Positions 46,172-53,190 of a DNA stretch of 64,000 nt are shown one piece after another. A program made the position numbers and the translations under genes. The notes below the pieces were generated by a model. The model saw only the letters and a list, made by a program, of their open reading frames with translations. It ran no database searches and was not told the DNA's origin. This DNA comes from Arthrobacter sp. Edens01 (GTDB lineage: Bacteria; Actinomycetota; Actinomycetes; Actinomycetales; Micrococcaceae): contig NZ_LKIU01000005.1 of the NCBI RefSeq assembly GCF_001307035.1, positions 534,571-598,570 on the forward strand. The letters run 5' to 3'. The stretch's first letter is position 1, and every line of letters starts with the position of its first letter.

Positions 46172-47182
46172 TCAGAGAAGCGGACTGAGCGCGAGATAGA
46201 AGATGCCGCCCAGCAGGGCAGCGGCGGGAGCGGTTACCAGCCAGGTCACCAGGATTTCCCGGAGGGGAATGAACCGTACCGCGGCAAACCTGCGGTTCGC
46301 CCCTGCGCCGACGATTGCGCTGGTCATGGTCTGGGTGCTGGAGAGCGGGATGTGCAGCCACAGTCCGCCCAGGAAGAGCATCCCGGTGGCCACTGCCTGG
46401 GCGCTCATGCCGCGCAGCGGGTCGATCCGCACCAGCCGGTAGCCCAGGGTATGGGTGATGCGCCAGCCGCCGAACAGTGCGCCGAGGGCGAGGGCAGCCC
46501 CGGCGAAGGCCTGCACACCCCAGGGGATCTCTGCGCCGGTGGAATACCCGGCTGCCACGAGCCCCAGCACCAGCACGGCCATTGTCCGCTGGCCGTCCTG
46601 CATGCCGTGGCCCAGGGAAAACGCAGCGGAGAGCACTGACTGTGCAATGCGGTTGCCGGCATCACCCCGGCGCAGCGAGCTGTAACGCATCAGCCACATC
46701 ACCGGGTACACCAGCAGATAGGCGAGCACGAAGGCAATCAGCGGCGAGAGCAGCAGGGGCAGCGCGATCTGCTCCCACAGAAGCTGGATCGATTCGCTGA
46801 TGCTTGGCCCGCCCACCAGTGTGGAGGCGGCTCCTGAGCCCACTATGCCGCCTATGAGGGCGTGGGTGGAGGAAGAGGGCATCCTGCGCCACCAGGTCCA
46901 CAGGCCCCACGCACAGGCTGCTGCAAGCCCTGCTATCAGGATGCCGAGCCCGTTGCTGCCGGCAGGCAGTTTGACGAAGAGGTCGGCCAGGACCAGCGCC
47001 AGCGCCGTACTTATCAGCGCACCCAGGAGATTGAAGACGCTGGCAAGCACGACGGCGACTCCCGGCGTGAGTGCACGGGTGCGGATCGCGGCCGCAACGG
47101 AGTTGGAGACATCGTGGAAACCGTTGATAAAGGCGTATGCGCCGGCGAAGGCGAACACTGCCACCAGCAGTACGGTGGTCAA
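46172..47182 (-). CDS. pit: Inorganic phosphate transporter, PiT family
   Basis: Low-affinity phosphate:cation symporter of 336 residues with about nine or ten helices. The signature repeats are FINGFHDVSNSVAAAIRTRA near the N terminus and SLGHGMQDGQRTMAVLVLGL in the second half; both carry the GxxDxxN-like motif of PiT proteins, with Gln-Asp-Gly-Gln in the second. The start is a TTG at 47182, directly abutting the stop of the DUF47 gene, so the two are translated together. Confidence 0.92.
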   Translation of the reverse strand: MTTVLLVAVFAFAGAYAFINGFHDVSNSVAAAIRTRALTPGVAVVLASVFNLLGALISTALALVLADLFVKLPAGSNGLGILIAGLAAACAWGLWTWWRRMPSSSTHALIGGIVGSGAASTLVGGPSISESIQLLWEQIALPLLLSPLIAFVLAYLLVYPVMWLMRYSSLRRGDAGNRIAQSVLSAAFSLGHGMQDGQRTMAVLVLGLVAAGYSTGAEIPWGVQAFAGAALALGALFGGWRITHTLGYRLVRIDPLRGMSAQAVATGMLFLGGLWLHIPLSSTQTMTSAIVGAGANRRFAAVRFIPLREILVTWLVTAPAAALLGGIFYLALSPLL

Positions 47183-47800
47183 CTACGATTCCCGGACCAG
47201 GATGTTGCCCACGTAGGTGCCCAGCCTGCGGAACTCCTTGGAGGCCGCTGCGAGCTGGTCTGCCAGATCCCGGTGCCGGATGTAGACCAGGGCCTTATGG
47301 TCGTGGATGAGCTCAGCCAGCCACATGCGGTGCGTGCGCTCCACGCGTTTGCTCAGGCGGAGCATCTCGATCCAGTAGTCCTCCAGATCGTCCATGGAGG
47401 CCAGGGTGCGCATGGCTGCGACGGAGAGCTCGGCCTGCCGGCCCAGCACTTCGAGCTGCTCGGCGGCCCGGCCGGAGACGTTGGTCAACCGGTAGAGCGA
47501 AATGATTTCAGCGGCGCTGTCCAGCCGTTCCATCAGGGCGAGCAGGATCAGTGAGATGTCGTACAGGTCCTCGCGCGGCAGGGGGTTAATGAAACTGGTG
47601 CGCATTTGCGTCATGAGCGCAAAATGCAGGTCCGTCGTTTCGGCCTCAAACGCGTGCAGTTCTTCTGCGAGCCGGGCGAATTCCGAAGGATCGGCGCCAA
47701 GTGCTTCGGAGAGCGTTGCTGTGCCTCGGACCGCCTGCGCAGCCATTCGGGAAAGAAGGTCAAGGCCGGCGTTTTCCTGGGGAAACAGCCGGAGCTTCAC
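47183..47800 (-). CDS. DUF47 / PhoU-like phosphate transport regulator
   Basis: A 205-residue all-helical protein beginning MKLRLFPQENAGLDLLSRMA, with the PhoU-like pattern ADPSEFARLAEELHAFEAET and EEL/HAF-type metal-binding residues. DUF47 proteins typically accompany PiT permeases and probably gate or regulate them. The gene ends exactly where pit begins. In this window it takes the place that phoU might have, but it is a different family. Confidence 0.9.
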   Translation of the reverse strand: MKLRLFPQENAGLDLLSRMAAQAVRGTATLSEALGADPSEFARLAEELHAFEAETTDLHFALMTQMRTSFINPLPREDLYDISLILLALMERLDSAAEIISLYRLTNVSGRAAEQLEVLGRQAELSVAAMRTLASMDDLEDYWIEMLRLSKRVERTHRMWLAELIHDHKALVYIRHRDLADQLAAASKEFRRLGTYVGNILVRES

Positions 47801-48023
47801 AGGACTGACCTGTTGGGCTGGAGGGTCATCACACCGGTAAGAATATCCGATGCGGAAAAGAGTAACGGTGCCGGACCGGGAGCGCCTCTCGGCGGAAGGC
47901 CGCTCGAAGCGGCTCTAAGTTGAAGCCCGGGGGTTCCGCGGTCCGACACCACTTTCAGTTTTCTACTCCCCGTCCCTGATGTCAACCGGGCTGTCCACAG
48001 GCCGGCACGGGGACCCAACGTGG

Positions 48024-48668
48024 TCAGTCGAGCTCTCCGCGCCGCCAGGATTCGGCCGAATGTTCAAGGTCTTCGGCAGTAAGGATCAGCTGGCGGGCCC
48101 TGCGGGTGAGCTCCGTGGCGCGCTCGGCGCTGGCCGATTCCGTTGAGTCCGCGTGATGGGTTTCACCCAGCGCAACTACCCGGCAGAAAGCGGCGAAACG
48201 CTCCAGGGCGACGTCGAAGTCTCCTTCAAAGGCGCCGGAAAGGATGGTGTCCGCCATGGCCCGCACTTCGTCAGCGCCAAGCGGCTCGGCCACGCCTGCC
48301 ACGACTTTCGAGACCTGCGCGGCTTCCTTGCCGGCGGCATAGTAGGCAGCCACTTTTTCGGGGTTTTGCTGGACCGCTGCCCGCAGGGCATAAAGCCGCC
48401 ACAGGGCGCCGGGCAGGGACCGGGCCGGACTGGTGGCCCAGATTTCCGCGACGGCCTCCAGGCCCTGCCGGTCCGCCAGCTCGACCAGGCGGCGTGTGAC
48501 CTCGGGGTCGTCGCTTTCCCTGCCGTGGTGCACCAGGGCCTGCGCGGCCAGGTGGGCGGCCTCGGACACCCGGGCCGGATCAGCACCGCCGGGGTGGTTG
48601 GCGAAGTCCATGGGTGCGTACAGCTTGGGCTTGTGGTGACGGGGAACCGATGCATTCGACTCAGTCAT
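48024..48668 (-). CDS. Conserved actinobacterial protein of unknown function
   Basis: A 214-residue, mostly helical, soluble protein with no cysteine motif except one Cys and no membrane helix. The N-terminal MTESNASVPRHHKPKLYAPM is basic and proline-containing; the rest is alanine-rich with a charged C terminus. I recall similar proteins in many actinobacteria without a function. It stands alone between the DUF47 gene and tRNA-Lys. Confidence 0.65.
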   Translation of the reverse strand: MTESNASVPRHHKPKLYAPMDFANHPGGADPARVSEAAHLAAQALVHHGRESDDPEVTRRLVELADRQGLEAVAEIWATSPARSLPGALWRLYALRAAVQQNPEKVAAYYAAGKEAAQVSKVVAGVAEPLGADEVRAMADTILSGAFEGDFDVALERFAAFCRVVALGETHHADSTESASAERATELTRRARQLILTAEDLEHSAESWRRGELD

Positions 48669-48764
48669 GTTTTGAGAATACTCCCGCCGGTGTTGTGAAT
48701 CGAGGTCGCTTCCGGCTGGCGGAAACAGCGCACGCCAAAGCGGCGGACAGCCGTGCCCAAGGGG

Positions 48765-48795
48765 TTTCCACGATTCCCAACGCGTGCGATAAAGT
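48765..48795 (+). promoter_or_regulatory. Possible tRNA-Lys promoter
   Basis: TAAAGT at 48790-48795 is a fair -10 element 43 bases before the mature tRNA start, with TTTCCA at 48765-48770 as a weak -35 (spacer 19). Only the -10 is convincing. Confidence 0.35.
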
Positions 48796-48838
48796 GGGAA
48801 AGTCGAAGTGGCGGGTGTATTCCTGCCGCGACGATGGG

Positions 48839-48911
48839 GGGCCTTTAGCTCAGTTGGTAGAGCATCGGACTTTTAATCCGTGGGTCGTGGGTTCGAGCCC
48901 CACAGGGCCCA
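48839..48911 (+). tRNA. tRNA-Lys (anticodon UUU)
   Basis: A 73-base cloverleaf: acceptor stem GGGCCTT with AGGGCCC, D arm GCTCAGTTGGTAGAGC, anticodon loop CTTTTAA (anticodon TTT) and T arm GTGGGTTCGAGCCCCAC. The discriminator is A and the CCA end is not encoded. It reads AAA and, with wobble, AAG. It is an isolated tRNA gene with a strong hairpin after it. Confidence 0.97.
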
Positions 48912-48929
48912 CCCTCATGCCGTACGGCA

Positions 48930-48969
48930 GCAAAACACCCCGGTTCCTTTTGGAACCGGGGTGTTTTGC
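48930..48969. terminator. Bidirectional terminator between tRNA-Lys and the CDGSH gene
   Basis: A perfect 18-bp stem (48930-48947 with 48952-48969) has a T4 loop and flanking A4/T4 runs. It lies between the plus-strand tRNA and the minus-strand CDGSH gene that ends at 48997, so it can serve both. Confidence 0.9.
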
Positions 48970-48996
48970 GTCCGGGGTCTTTGGCAGTCCGCCGGG

Positions 48997-49272
48997 CTAG
49001 TTTTCAGAGGCGCCCCTGAGCAGTTTGTGGGTGCCGTCGCACCAGGGCTTGATCCGGGAGCCTGAGCAGCGGCACAGCGCTACAGTTTCGCGGTTCTTTG
49101 GGATGGCAGCGCCGTCAGCGTCCTGAACCTCAAATTCTCCGCGCACAAGAAGCGGACCGCCAGGACATTCGGTCACCGAAAAGTCTGCCGCCGCCTCAGT
49201 GCCCGCGGCCGGAACCACGGTGACTCCCGAGCGGCCCACGGACACACTGTCCTGGCCCTTTTGGGCGCTCAT
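48997..49272 (-). CDS. CDGSH-type iron-sulfur protein
   Basis: A 91-residue protein with the [2Fe-2S] ligand pattern C-x-C-x8-C-x3-H (Cys67, Cys69, Cys78, His82; CRCSGSRIKPWCDGTH). These mitoNEET-like clusters are redox-active and can be transferred. The N-terminal half is a small beta-rich domain with GGPLLVRGEFEVQDADG. Its ATG overlaps the stop of the upstream iron-enzyme gene by four bases, so the two are likely made together and may interact. Confidence 0.9.
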   Translation of the reverse strand: MSAQKGQDSVSVGRSGVTVVPAAGTEAAADFSVTECPGGPLLVRGEFEVQDADGAAIPKNRETVALCRCSGSRIKPWCDGTHKLLRGASEN

Positions 49273-50354
49273 GCCGGAACCCCCGAAGCAGCGGCATCGG
49301 CAGCCAGCGTCTGCATGTCAATGCCGGTGGGAGAAGCCTCCCGGAGGGCTGACCGCCCTTCCTTCCAGGCAGCGAGCTGTTCTTCGCCCAGCATCGCGTC
49401 CAGTGTCAGGACGGTCGAGGCGCCGAAGAGGATGTCCTCCAGCAGCTCCGGTTCGGACTCTGCGAGGCCGCCTGCGAGGTCCCTCGCCGCAATCTGCTCG
49501 TGCACGGCGTCTGCCTCCACATGCTCATCGAAGTAGAAGGTGACATCGGGCCCGTAGCCGGCGCGCTTGAAGCCGCGGGCGTAGAAGGAGTTGGGGATTG
49601 AAGAGGTCATTTCGAACGCTGCGAGATGTCCGGCAATGCATCCCCGCAGCCGCCGGTTCATGCCGAACAGGGACATGGCGTTGGATGAGGCGAGCACCAG
49701 TGCCGGAGCCTGGTCCAGGTAGTAGCCGTAGCGCGTGTCCAGGTCCAGGCCAGCCATGGTGCGGGCGAAGAGGTGCGAATGCATCCGCTCCGGACGTCCG
49801 CCGCCGTACTCATCCGCCTGGATTTCCACGAGGGCGGCCTTGGCCCGTCCCACTGGCAGGCGGGGAATGGCCCAGCTGTGGGGGTCGGCTTCCCGCAGCT
49901 GGTAGATCGAGCGGAGCACCAGGAACTCCCGCAGCTGGTCAGTCGTGGCGTGCCGGGCTATGAACCGCGAAACGCTGGGACCGTGGTCTTCGGCAGCAAG
50001 CCTGAACAGGGTGCTGGCCACTGCTTCAGCCTCCGGAGCAGGAGCCCGCGGTACCGGTACGGTCCGGCGGAGGGCGGCCTCAAATGCAGCCTCGATGACC
50101 CTTCGAACGCGGATCAGTTCCGGCTGCCATTCCATGTCCGGGTCAATGCCGTCCAGTCCGCTGTAGTGCAGTTCATAGAGGCAGAAAAGGGTCAGCTGCA
50201 GGTCATCGGAGCGCAGTACATCAGGGTCCGCGGCCAATGCCCGGGCCGCGGTTTCGTCCAGCTGTCCGTACATTGCAGCCGTGGCCTGTGGGCCGGCATG
50301 CAGCACGTTCAGTAGCGAGGCGGAGAGCTCCCCGCGCGGAGCAGGTACCAACAT
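49269..50354 (-). CDS. Haem-oxygenase-like iron-containing redox enzyme
   Basis: A 361-residue protein of the haem-oxygenase-like diiron (HDO) type. Likely metal ligands lie in FCLYELHYSGLDG, EIQADEYGGGRPERMHSHLF and DEHVEADAVHEQIAARDLAG, matching the spaced Glu/His pattern of that superfamily. The ATG at 50354 follows AAGGAATG; the longer open frame upstream is not conserved sequence. Related enzymes oxidise or cleave small molecules, but the substrate here is unknown. It is coupled to a CDGSH protein, a possible electron donor. Confidence 0.85.
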   Translation of the reverse strand: MLVPAPRGELSASLLNVLHAGPQATAAMYGQLDETAARALAADPDVLRSDDLQLTLFCLYELHYSGLDGIDPDMEWQPELIRVRRVIEAAFEAALRRTVPVPRAPAPEAEAVASTLFRLAAEDHGPSVSRFIARHATTDQLREFLVLRSIYQLREADPHSWAIPRLPVGRAKAALVEIQADEYGGGRPERMHSHLFARTMAGLDLDTRYGYYLDQAPALVLASSNAMSLFGMNRRLRGCIAGHLAAFEMTSSIPNSFYARGFKRAGYGPDVTFYFDEHVEADAVHEQIAARDLAGGLAESEPELLEDILFGASTVLTLDAMLGEEQLAAWKEGRSALREASPTGIDMQTLAADAAASGVPA

Positions 50355-50496
50355 GTCATTCCTTAGCTGTGAGGCGTCATGCGATGCTTGAGTCTTCCGG
50401 AGAAACTGCGGAAAACGCTGAATGTCAGCATACTTGGTAATCGCTGTGCCACGTTTGCGCTTCGCTGTGCGCGTGCGCCGGAAGGGGGTTGACGAT

Positions 50497-51087
50497 ATGC
50501 CAGGCATGGATGGGAGCCTCTTCGCTGCCCTCCCGGCCCTGCTGCTTGCCGCTGCCGCGGTTGGACTGACTGCGCCGGCCCTGGATTCTGCACTTCGCCG
50601 GGAGGACGGTGAGCGGCTTTTCTGGGTTGGGCTGACCGGAGGGCTGGCGGCCGTTGCGGCAATAGCCTGGGCGGGCCTGGCAGCAACGGGTGCTGCGGCC
50701 GTGACAGGGATCCTGGTGCTGGGCGGTGCCGCGGGCTCGTGGTACTGGCTGGCTCGGCGTCAGCGGGCCAGGAAGCTGGCCAGGGCCCGGAAGCTCAGGA
50801 ACCGCCGCCTGGATTCCCTGCGCAAGAGGAGGGAAGCGGTCCTGCTGGAGTGGAGCTCCTACGAACTCGATCCGTGGAAGGGTGCTGAGTACCCCGGTCT
50901 GGCTGATGTTCGGGAGAAGGAAACCAGCCTGCTGGCGCGTGCTTCACGTGAGGCGCAGGCGGCGCAGGAAGCGGCTTCGGATGATGCTGCGGATGAAGAT
51001 GCGGTGAACCGCTACGGAACCGCTGTTCAGGAGCTGGAGTCGGCCTGGGAGCAGGCGCTTGAAGCTGCACGCAGGCGGGCCGGCTAA
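50497..51087 (+). CDS. Small membrane protein with C-terminal coiled coil
   Basis: I recognise no family. The 196-residue protein has two hydrophobic helices (about residues 8-28 and 45-80) followed by a basic segment (RRQRARKLARARKLRNRRLD) and a long charged, probably coiled-coil, tail. The ATG at 50497 follows GGAAGGGGG. It is transcribed away from the iron-enzyme gene and toward the HTH/membrane pair, from which it is separated by a hairpin. Confidence 0.65.
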   Translation: MPGMDGSLFAALPALLLAAAAVGLTAPALDSALRREDGERLFWVGLTGGLAAVAAIAWAGLAATGAAAVTGILVLGGAAGSWYWLARRQRARKLARARKLRNRRLDSLRKRREAVLLEWSSYELDPWKGAEYPGLADVREKETSLLARASREAQAAQEAASDDAADEDAVNRYGTAVQELESAWEQALEAARRRAG

Positions 51088-51141
51088 GGCCGCCCCGTGC
51101 GCAGTGCTGTCCCGTGCGCAGTGCCGGTCCGTTAATTGGAG

Positions 51142-51188
51142 CTGGCTCCCGCCTCTGCATATGGGGGGAACGCAGAGGGGGGAGCCAG
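51142..51188 (+). promoter_or_regulatory. Large inverted repeat next to a -10 element
   Basis: Arms 51142-51158 and 51172-51188 are 17 bases long with one mismatch and a 13-base loop. It may end the previous transcript. Its right arm also covers the -35 position of a promoter whose -10, TATACT, lies at 51198-51203, so it may be an operator for the following gene pair. Confidence 0.5.
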
Positions 51189-51197
51189 TGCTAGAAG

Positions 51198-51203
51198 TAT
51201 ACT
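51198..51203 (+). promoter_or_regulatory. -10 element of the HTH/membrane gene pair
   Basis: TATACT is close to the sigma-70 consensus and lies 44 bases upstream of the ATG at 51248. The -35 region has no good match and overlaps the inverted repeat arm. Confidence 0.45.
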
Positions 51204-51247
51204 GATCCGGTCGCCGGGAATCCAATCAAGCAGTATCGGGGGGTCTA

Positions 51248-51976
51248 ATGGGAGTTTCCGCAAAGGCCTTCCAAGCTTGGCGGACCCTTATGGCACCCGA
51301 AGAATCCACGGCGGATCTCTGCCGCAGAACGGGGATCAAGCGCTCAACCCTGGCCCAGCAGCTGGTGCGGGGCAAGGTATCCGTCTCCACCGTGGTGAGC
51401 GCAGCAAGGGCCTACGGCCAGGATCCAGTCGTCACGCTGTCCTCGTTTGAGGGATACCAGGACCTCGCCGCCGGCAGGCGGGATCCGACGCCCGAAGAAC
51501 TGATCAGCCAGGTGCCCTACCGGGACATCCTGAGGTATCTGCTGAGCCGGACCGATGCTGATGAAGATCATCCCGCGGCCCCCAGGGTTGCCGAATACGC
51601 GGAATCGATAGCGGTGCGCCCCTGGTTCGAGGCCGTTGATCCAGGCGATCTTCGCCAGCAGCTCTCCGCCGCAACTGGGATCGCCCCGCAGAATATTTCG
51701 GCACAGCTCACAGCCGGACGCCTTGCGCCCAGGCTCGCCATTCAGGCTGCACGCATCGCAGGGGTATCCCTGACCAGCGGACTCGTCGTCACCGGCGTAC
51801 TTCAGCCGAATGAAGGGGGATGGCCGCCCAGGGGCCGGGAAGCTGCACTGGCTGAGCTTTCCGACGCCGAGCTTGTGGCCCTGGCCAGGGATCGGCTTGA
51901 TGCCCTTGGCAAAGTCCTGCGCAAGCGGGAACAGGACGAAAAATACAACCACGCACTCTTGGAGAATTTGGGATGA
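51248..51976 (+). CDS. Tandem helix-turn-helix protein, probable regulator
   Basis: A 242-residue protein with two copies of an XRE-like helix-turn-helix unit. Unit one is about residues 21-62 (LCRRTGIKRSTLAQQLVRGK) and unit two about 138-180 (LSAATGIAPQNISAQLTAGR). Both follow TGI-x5/6-QL-x2-G and end in AAR. The tail (about 197-242) is a charged helix. Its stop overlaps the membrane-protein start by four bases (ATGA). I infer a regulator of the pair; no known family is claimed. Confidence 0.75.
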   Translation: MGVSAKAFQAWRTLMAPEESTADLCRRTGIKRSTLAQQLVRGKVSVSTVVSAARAYGQDPVVTLSSFEGYQDLAAGRRDPTPEELISQVPYRDILRYLLSRTDADEDHPAAPRVAEYAESIAVRPWFEAVDPGDLRQQLSAATGIAPQNISAQLTAGRLAPRLAIQAARIAGVSLTSGLVVTGVLQPNEGGWPPRGREAALAELSDAELVALARDRLDALGKVLRKREQDEKYNHALLENLG

Positions 51977-52713
51977 CCGCAGGATTCGTTGTCCAGGTGC
52001 TGGCATTCGCGGTTAGCGCGCTTTTTGCGCTGATCCGGCTGCCGGACGCCATCCGCGGACGGAACCGGAGCATGTTTGCCTGCCTGGTGCTGATGGCAGT
52101 TTCCACCGGCCTGAGCCTGTCCGTGTTCTATGAGTTCATCGACTCACTGCTTGGCGGCGTTAATGTGGCCAACCTGGTGCTTCGGATCTCCCTCTATGCG
52201 GTGTTCACCATTCTCGGGTTCAAGGGCGCGGCCGCGTTTGGTGCGCCCCGCGCGCGCAGCGCCGTAGCCGGCCCGGTTGGACTGGCTGTCCTCGGAGCCA
52301 CGGTCCTGCTCACGATCTACTTCTTTGCCGTCAGCGAGCTGCCCTATACCTCGACGGGCCTTTATGCCTTCGATGACCAGGAGTCAGTGCACATCTATGC
52401 GCATCTGGGCCGGCTCTATCCGGCGTATGTGGCAGCGTGCATCAGCCTGCCGGCGCTTGCGGCGTCGTGGAACCGCCGGTACCGGCCAGCCCACCGGACC
52501 GGTTCCGGACTGTTTGGTGCGGGGCTGGCAGTGGTGGTCGTCTTCGCGGTATTGACCCTTTTCGGCAAGCTTGGCGCGTTTATGCTGATCCTGCCGTTCT
52601 CCGCCGTGATCCTGGTGGTGCTGGGGCTGACGGTGATGTGGATATCGCACCGTCTCAGCACCCGGCGGCCCAAGGCGAACCTGCTGCGCGAGCGTTACGG
52701 AAATGTGAGCTGA
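51973..52713 (+). CDS. Multi-pass membrane protein coupled to the tandem-HTH regulator
   Basis: A 246-residue integral membrane protein with about seven helices, for example TAGFVVQVLAFAVSALFAL, VLGATVLLTIYFFAVSEL and FMLILPFSAVILVVLGLTVM. A hydrophilic loop with an aromatic/acidic character lies between helices four and five (YTSTGLYAFDDQESVHIYAH). The layout resembles actinobacterial seven-helix proteins that accompany XRE regulators, but I cannot name the family. It is translationally coupled to the HTH gene, and a terminator follows. Confidence 0.75.
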   Translation: MTAGFVVQVLAFAVSALFALIRLPDAIRGRNRSMFACLVLMAVSTGLSLSVFYEFIDSLLGGVNVANLVLRISLYAVFTILGFKGAAAFGAPRARSAVAGPVGLAVLGATVLLTIYFFAVSELPYTSTGLYAFDDQESVHIYAHLGRLYPAYVAACISLPALAASWNRRYRPAHRTGSGLFGAGLAVVVVFAVLTLFGKLGAFMLILPFSAVILVVLGLTVMWISHRLSTRRPKANLLRERYGNVS

Positions 52714-52806
52714 ATTTCACCTTCTTCGTTCACAAATTCATGACGCTGTGCCAGACTAATGAATGTGTAACGTCCGCTGCCTGTGGGGGGTCAGCGTGAA
52801 GTTGCC

Positions 52807-52841
52807 AGCGAAGCCAGCGGCCATCGGCCGCTGGCTTCGCT
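52807..52841. terminator. Bidirectional terminator between the membrane-protein gene and ptsH
   Basis: A perfect 16-bp stem (52807-52822 with 52826-52841) has a three-base loop and a short T-run on the plus strand. It lies 94 bases after the membrane-protein stop and 25 bases past the minus-strand ptsH stop. Confidence 0.8.
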
Positions 52842-52865
52842 CCTTTAACCCCGTCTGCTACGGGG

Positions 52866-53144
52866 CTAGGTTGCGTCCAGATCCGTTTCCAGGATCTTGA
52901 CCAGGGCGTCCAGCGCATCGTCTGCTCCCTCTCCGTCCGCCCGCAGGACCACAACGTCCCCGTGGGAAGCGCCCAGACTCATGAGCGAGAGCATGCTGGA
53001 GGCGTCCATTGCCTCTTCGGCAGGTTCGCCCTGCATGGCGATGGTGACTTCCACAGGCTGGGCGGCAGCGGCTTCGGCAAAAAGTGAAGCGGGGCGGGCG
53101 TGCAGCCCCACGCTGCTGGCTATGGTGGCTTCGCGTTCTGGCAT
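52866..53144 (-). CDS. ptsH: Phosphocarrier protein HPr
   Basis: General PTS phosphocarrier of 92 residues. The phosphorylated histidine is His15 in SSVGLHARPASLF, and the serine region is ASSMLSLMSL (Ser49/Ser50). The ATG at 53144 is right for the domain; upstream residues in the open frame are not HPr-like. It follows ptsI on the same strand with a 46-base gap. It should supply phosphate to the fructose IIA domain. Confidence 0.94.
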   Translation of the reverse strand: MPEREATIASSVGLHARPASLFAEAAAAQPVEVTIAMQGEPAEEAMDASSMLSLMSLGASHGDVVVLRADGEGADDALDALVKILETDLDAT

Positions 53145-53190
53145 CGGGGTCTTCCTTCCGGTTGGTCCTGCTGGCTTGTTGGGAGTCCTG

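Noticed and set aside
52715-52741. Second PHO box (TTTCAC, GTTCAC, ATTCAT)
   Set aside because: The units are spaced 13 and 8 bases, not 11, and the downstream sequence is not a phosphate gene.
52796-52900. GTG-started 34-codon frame (MKLPAKPAAIGRWL...)
   Set aside because: Most of it is the stem of the terminator at 52807-52841, and the rest overlaps the ptsH end on the other strand.
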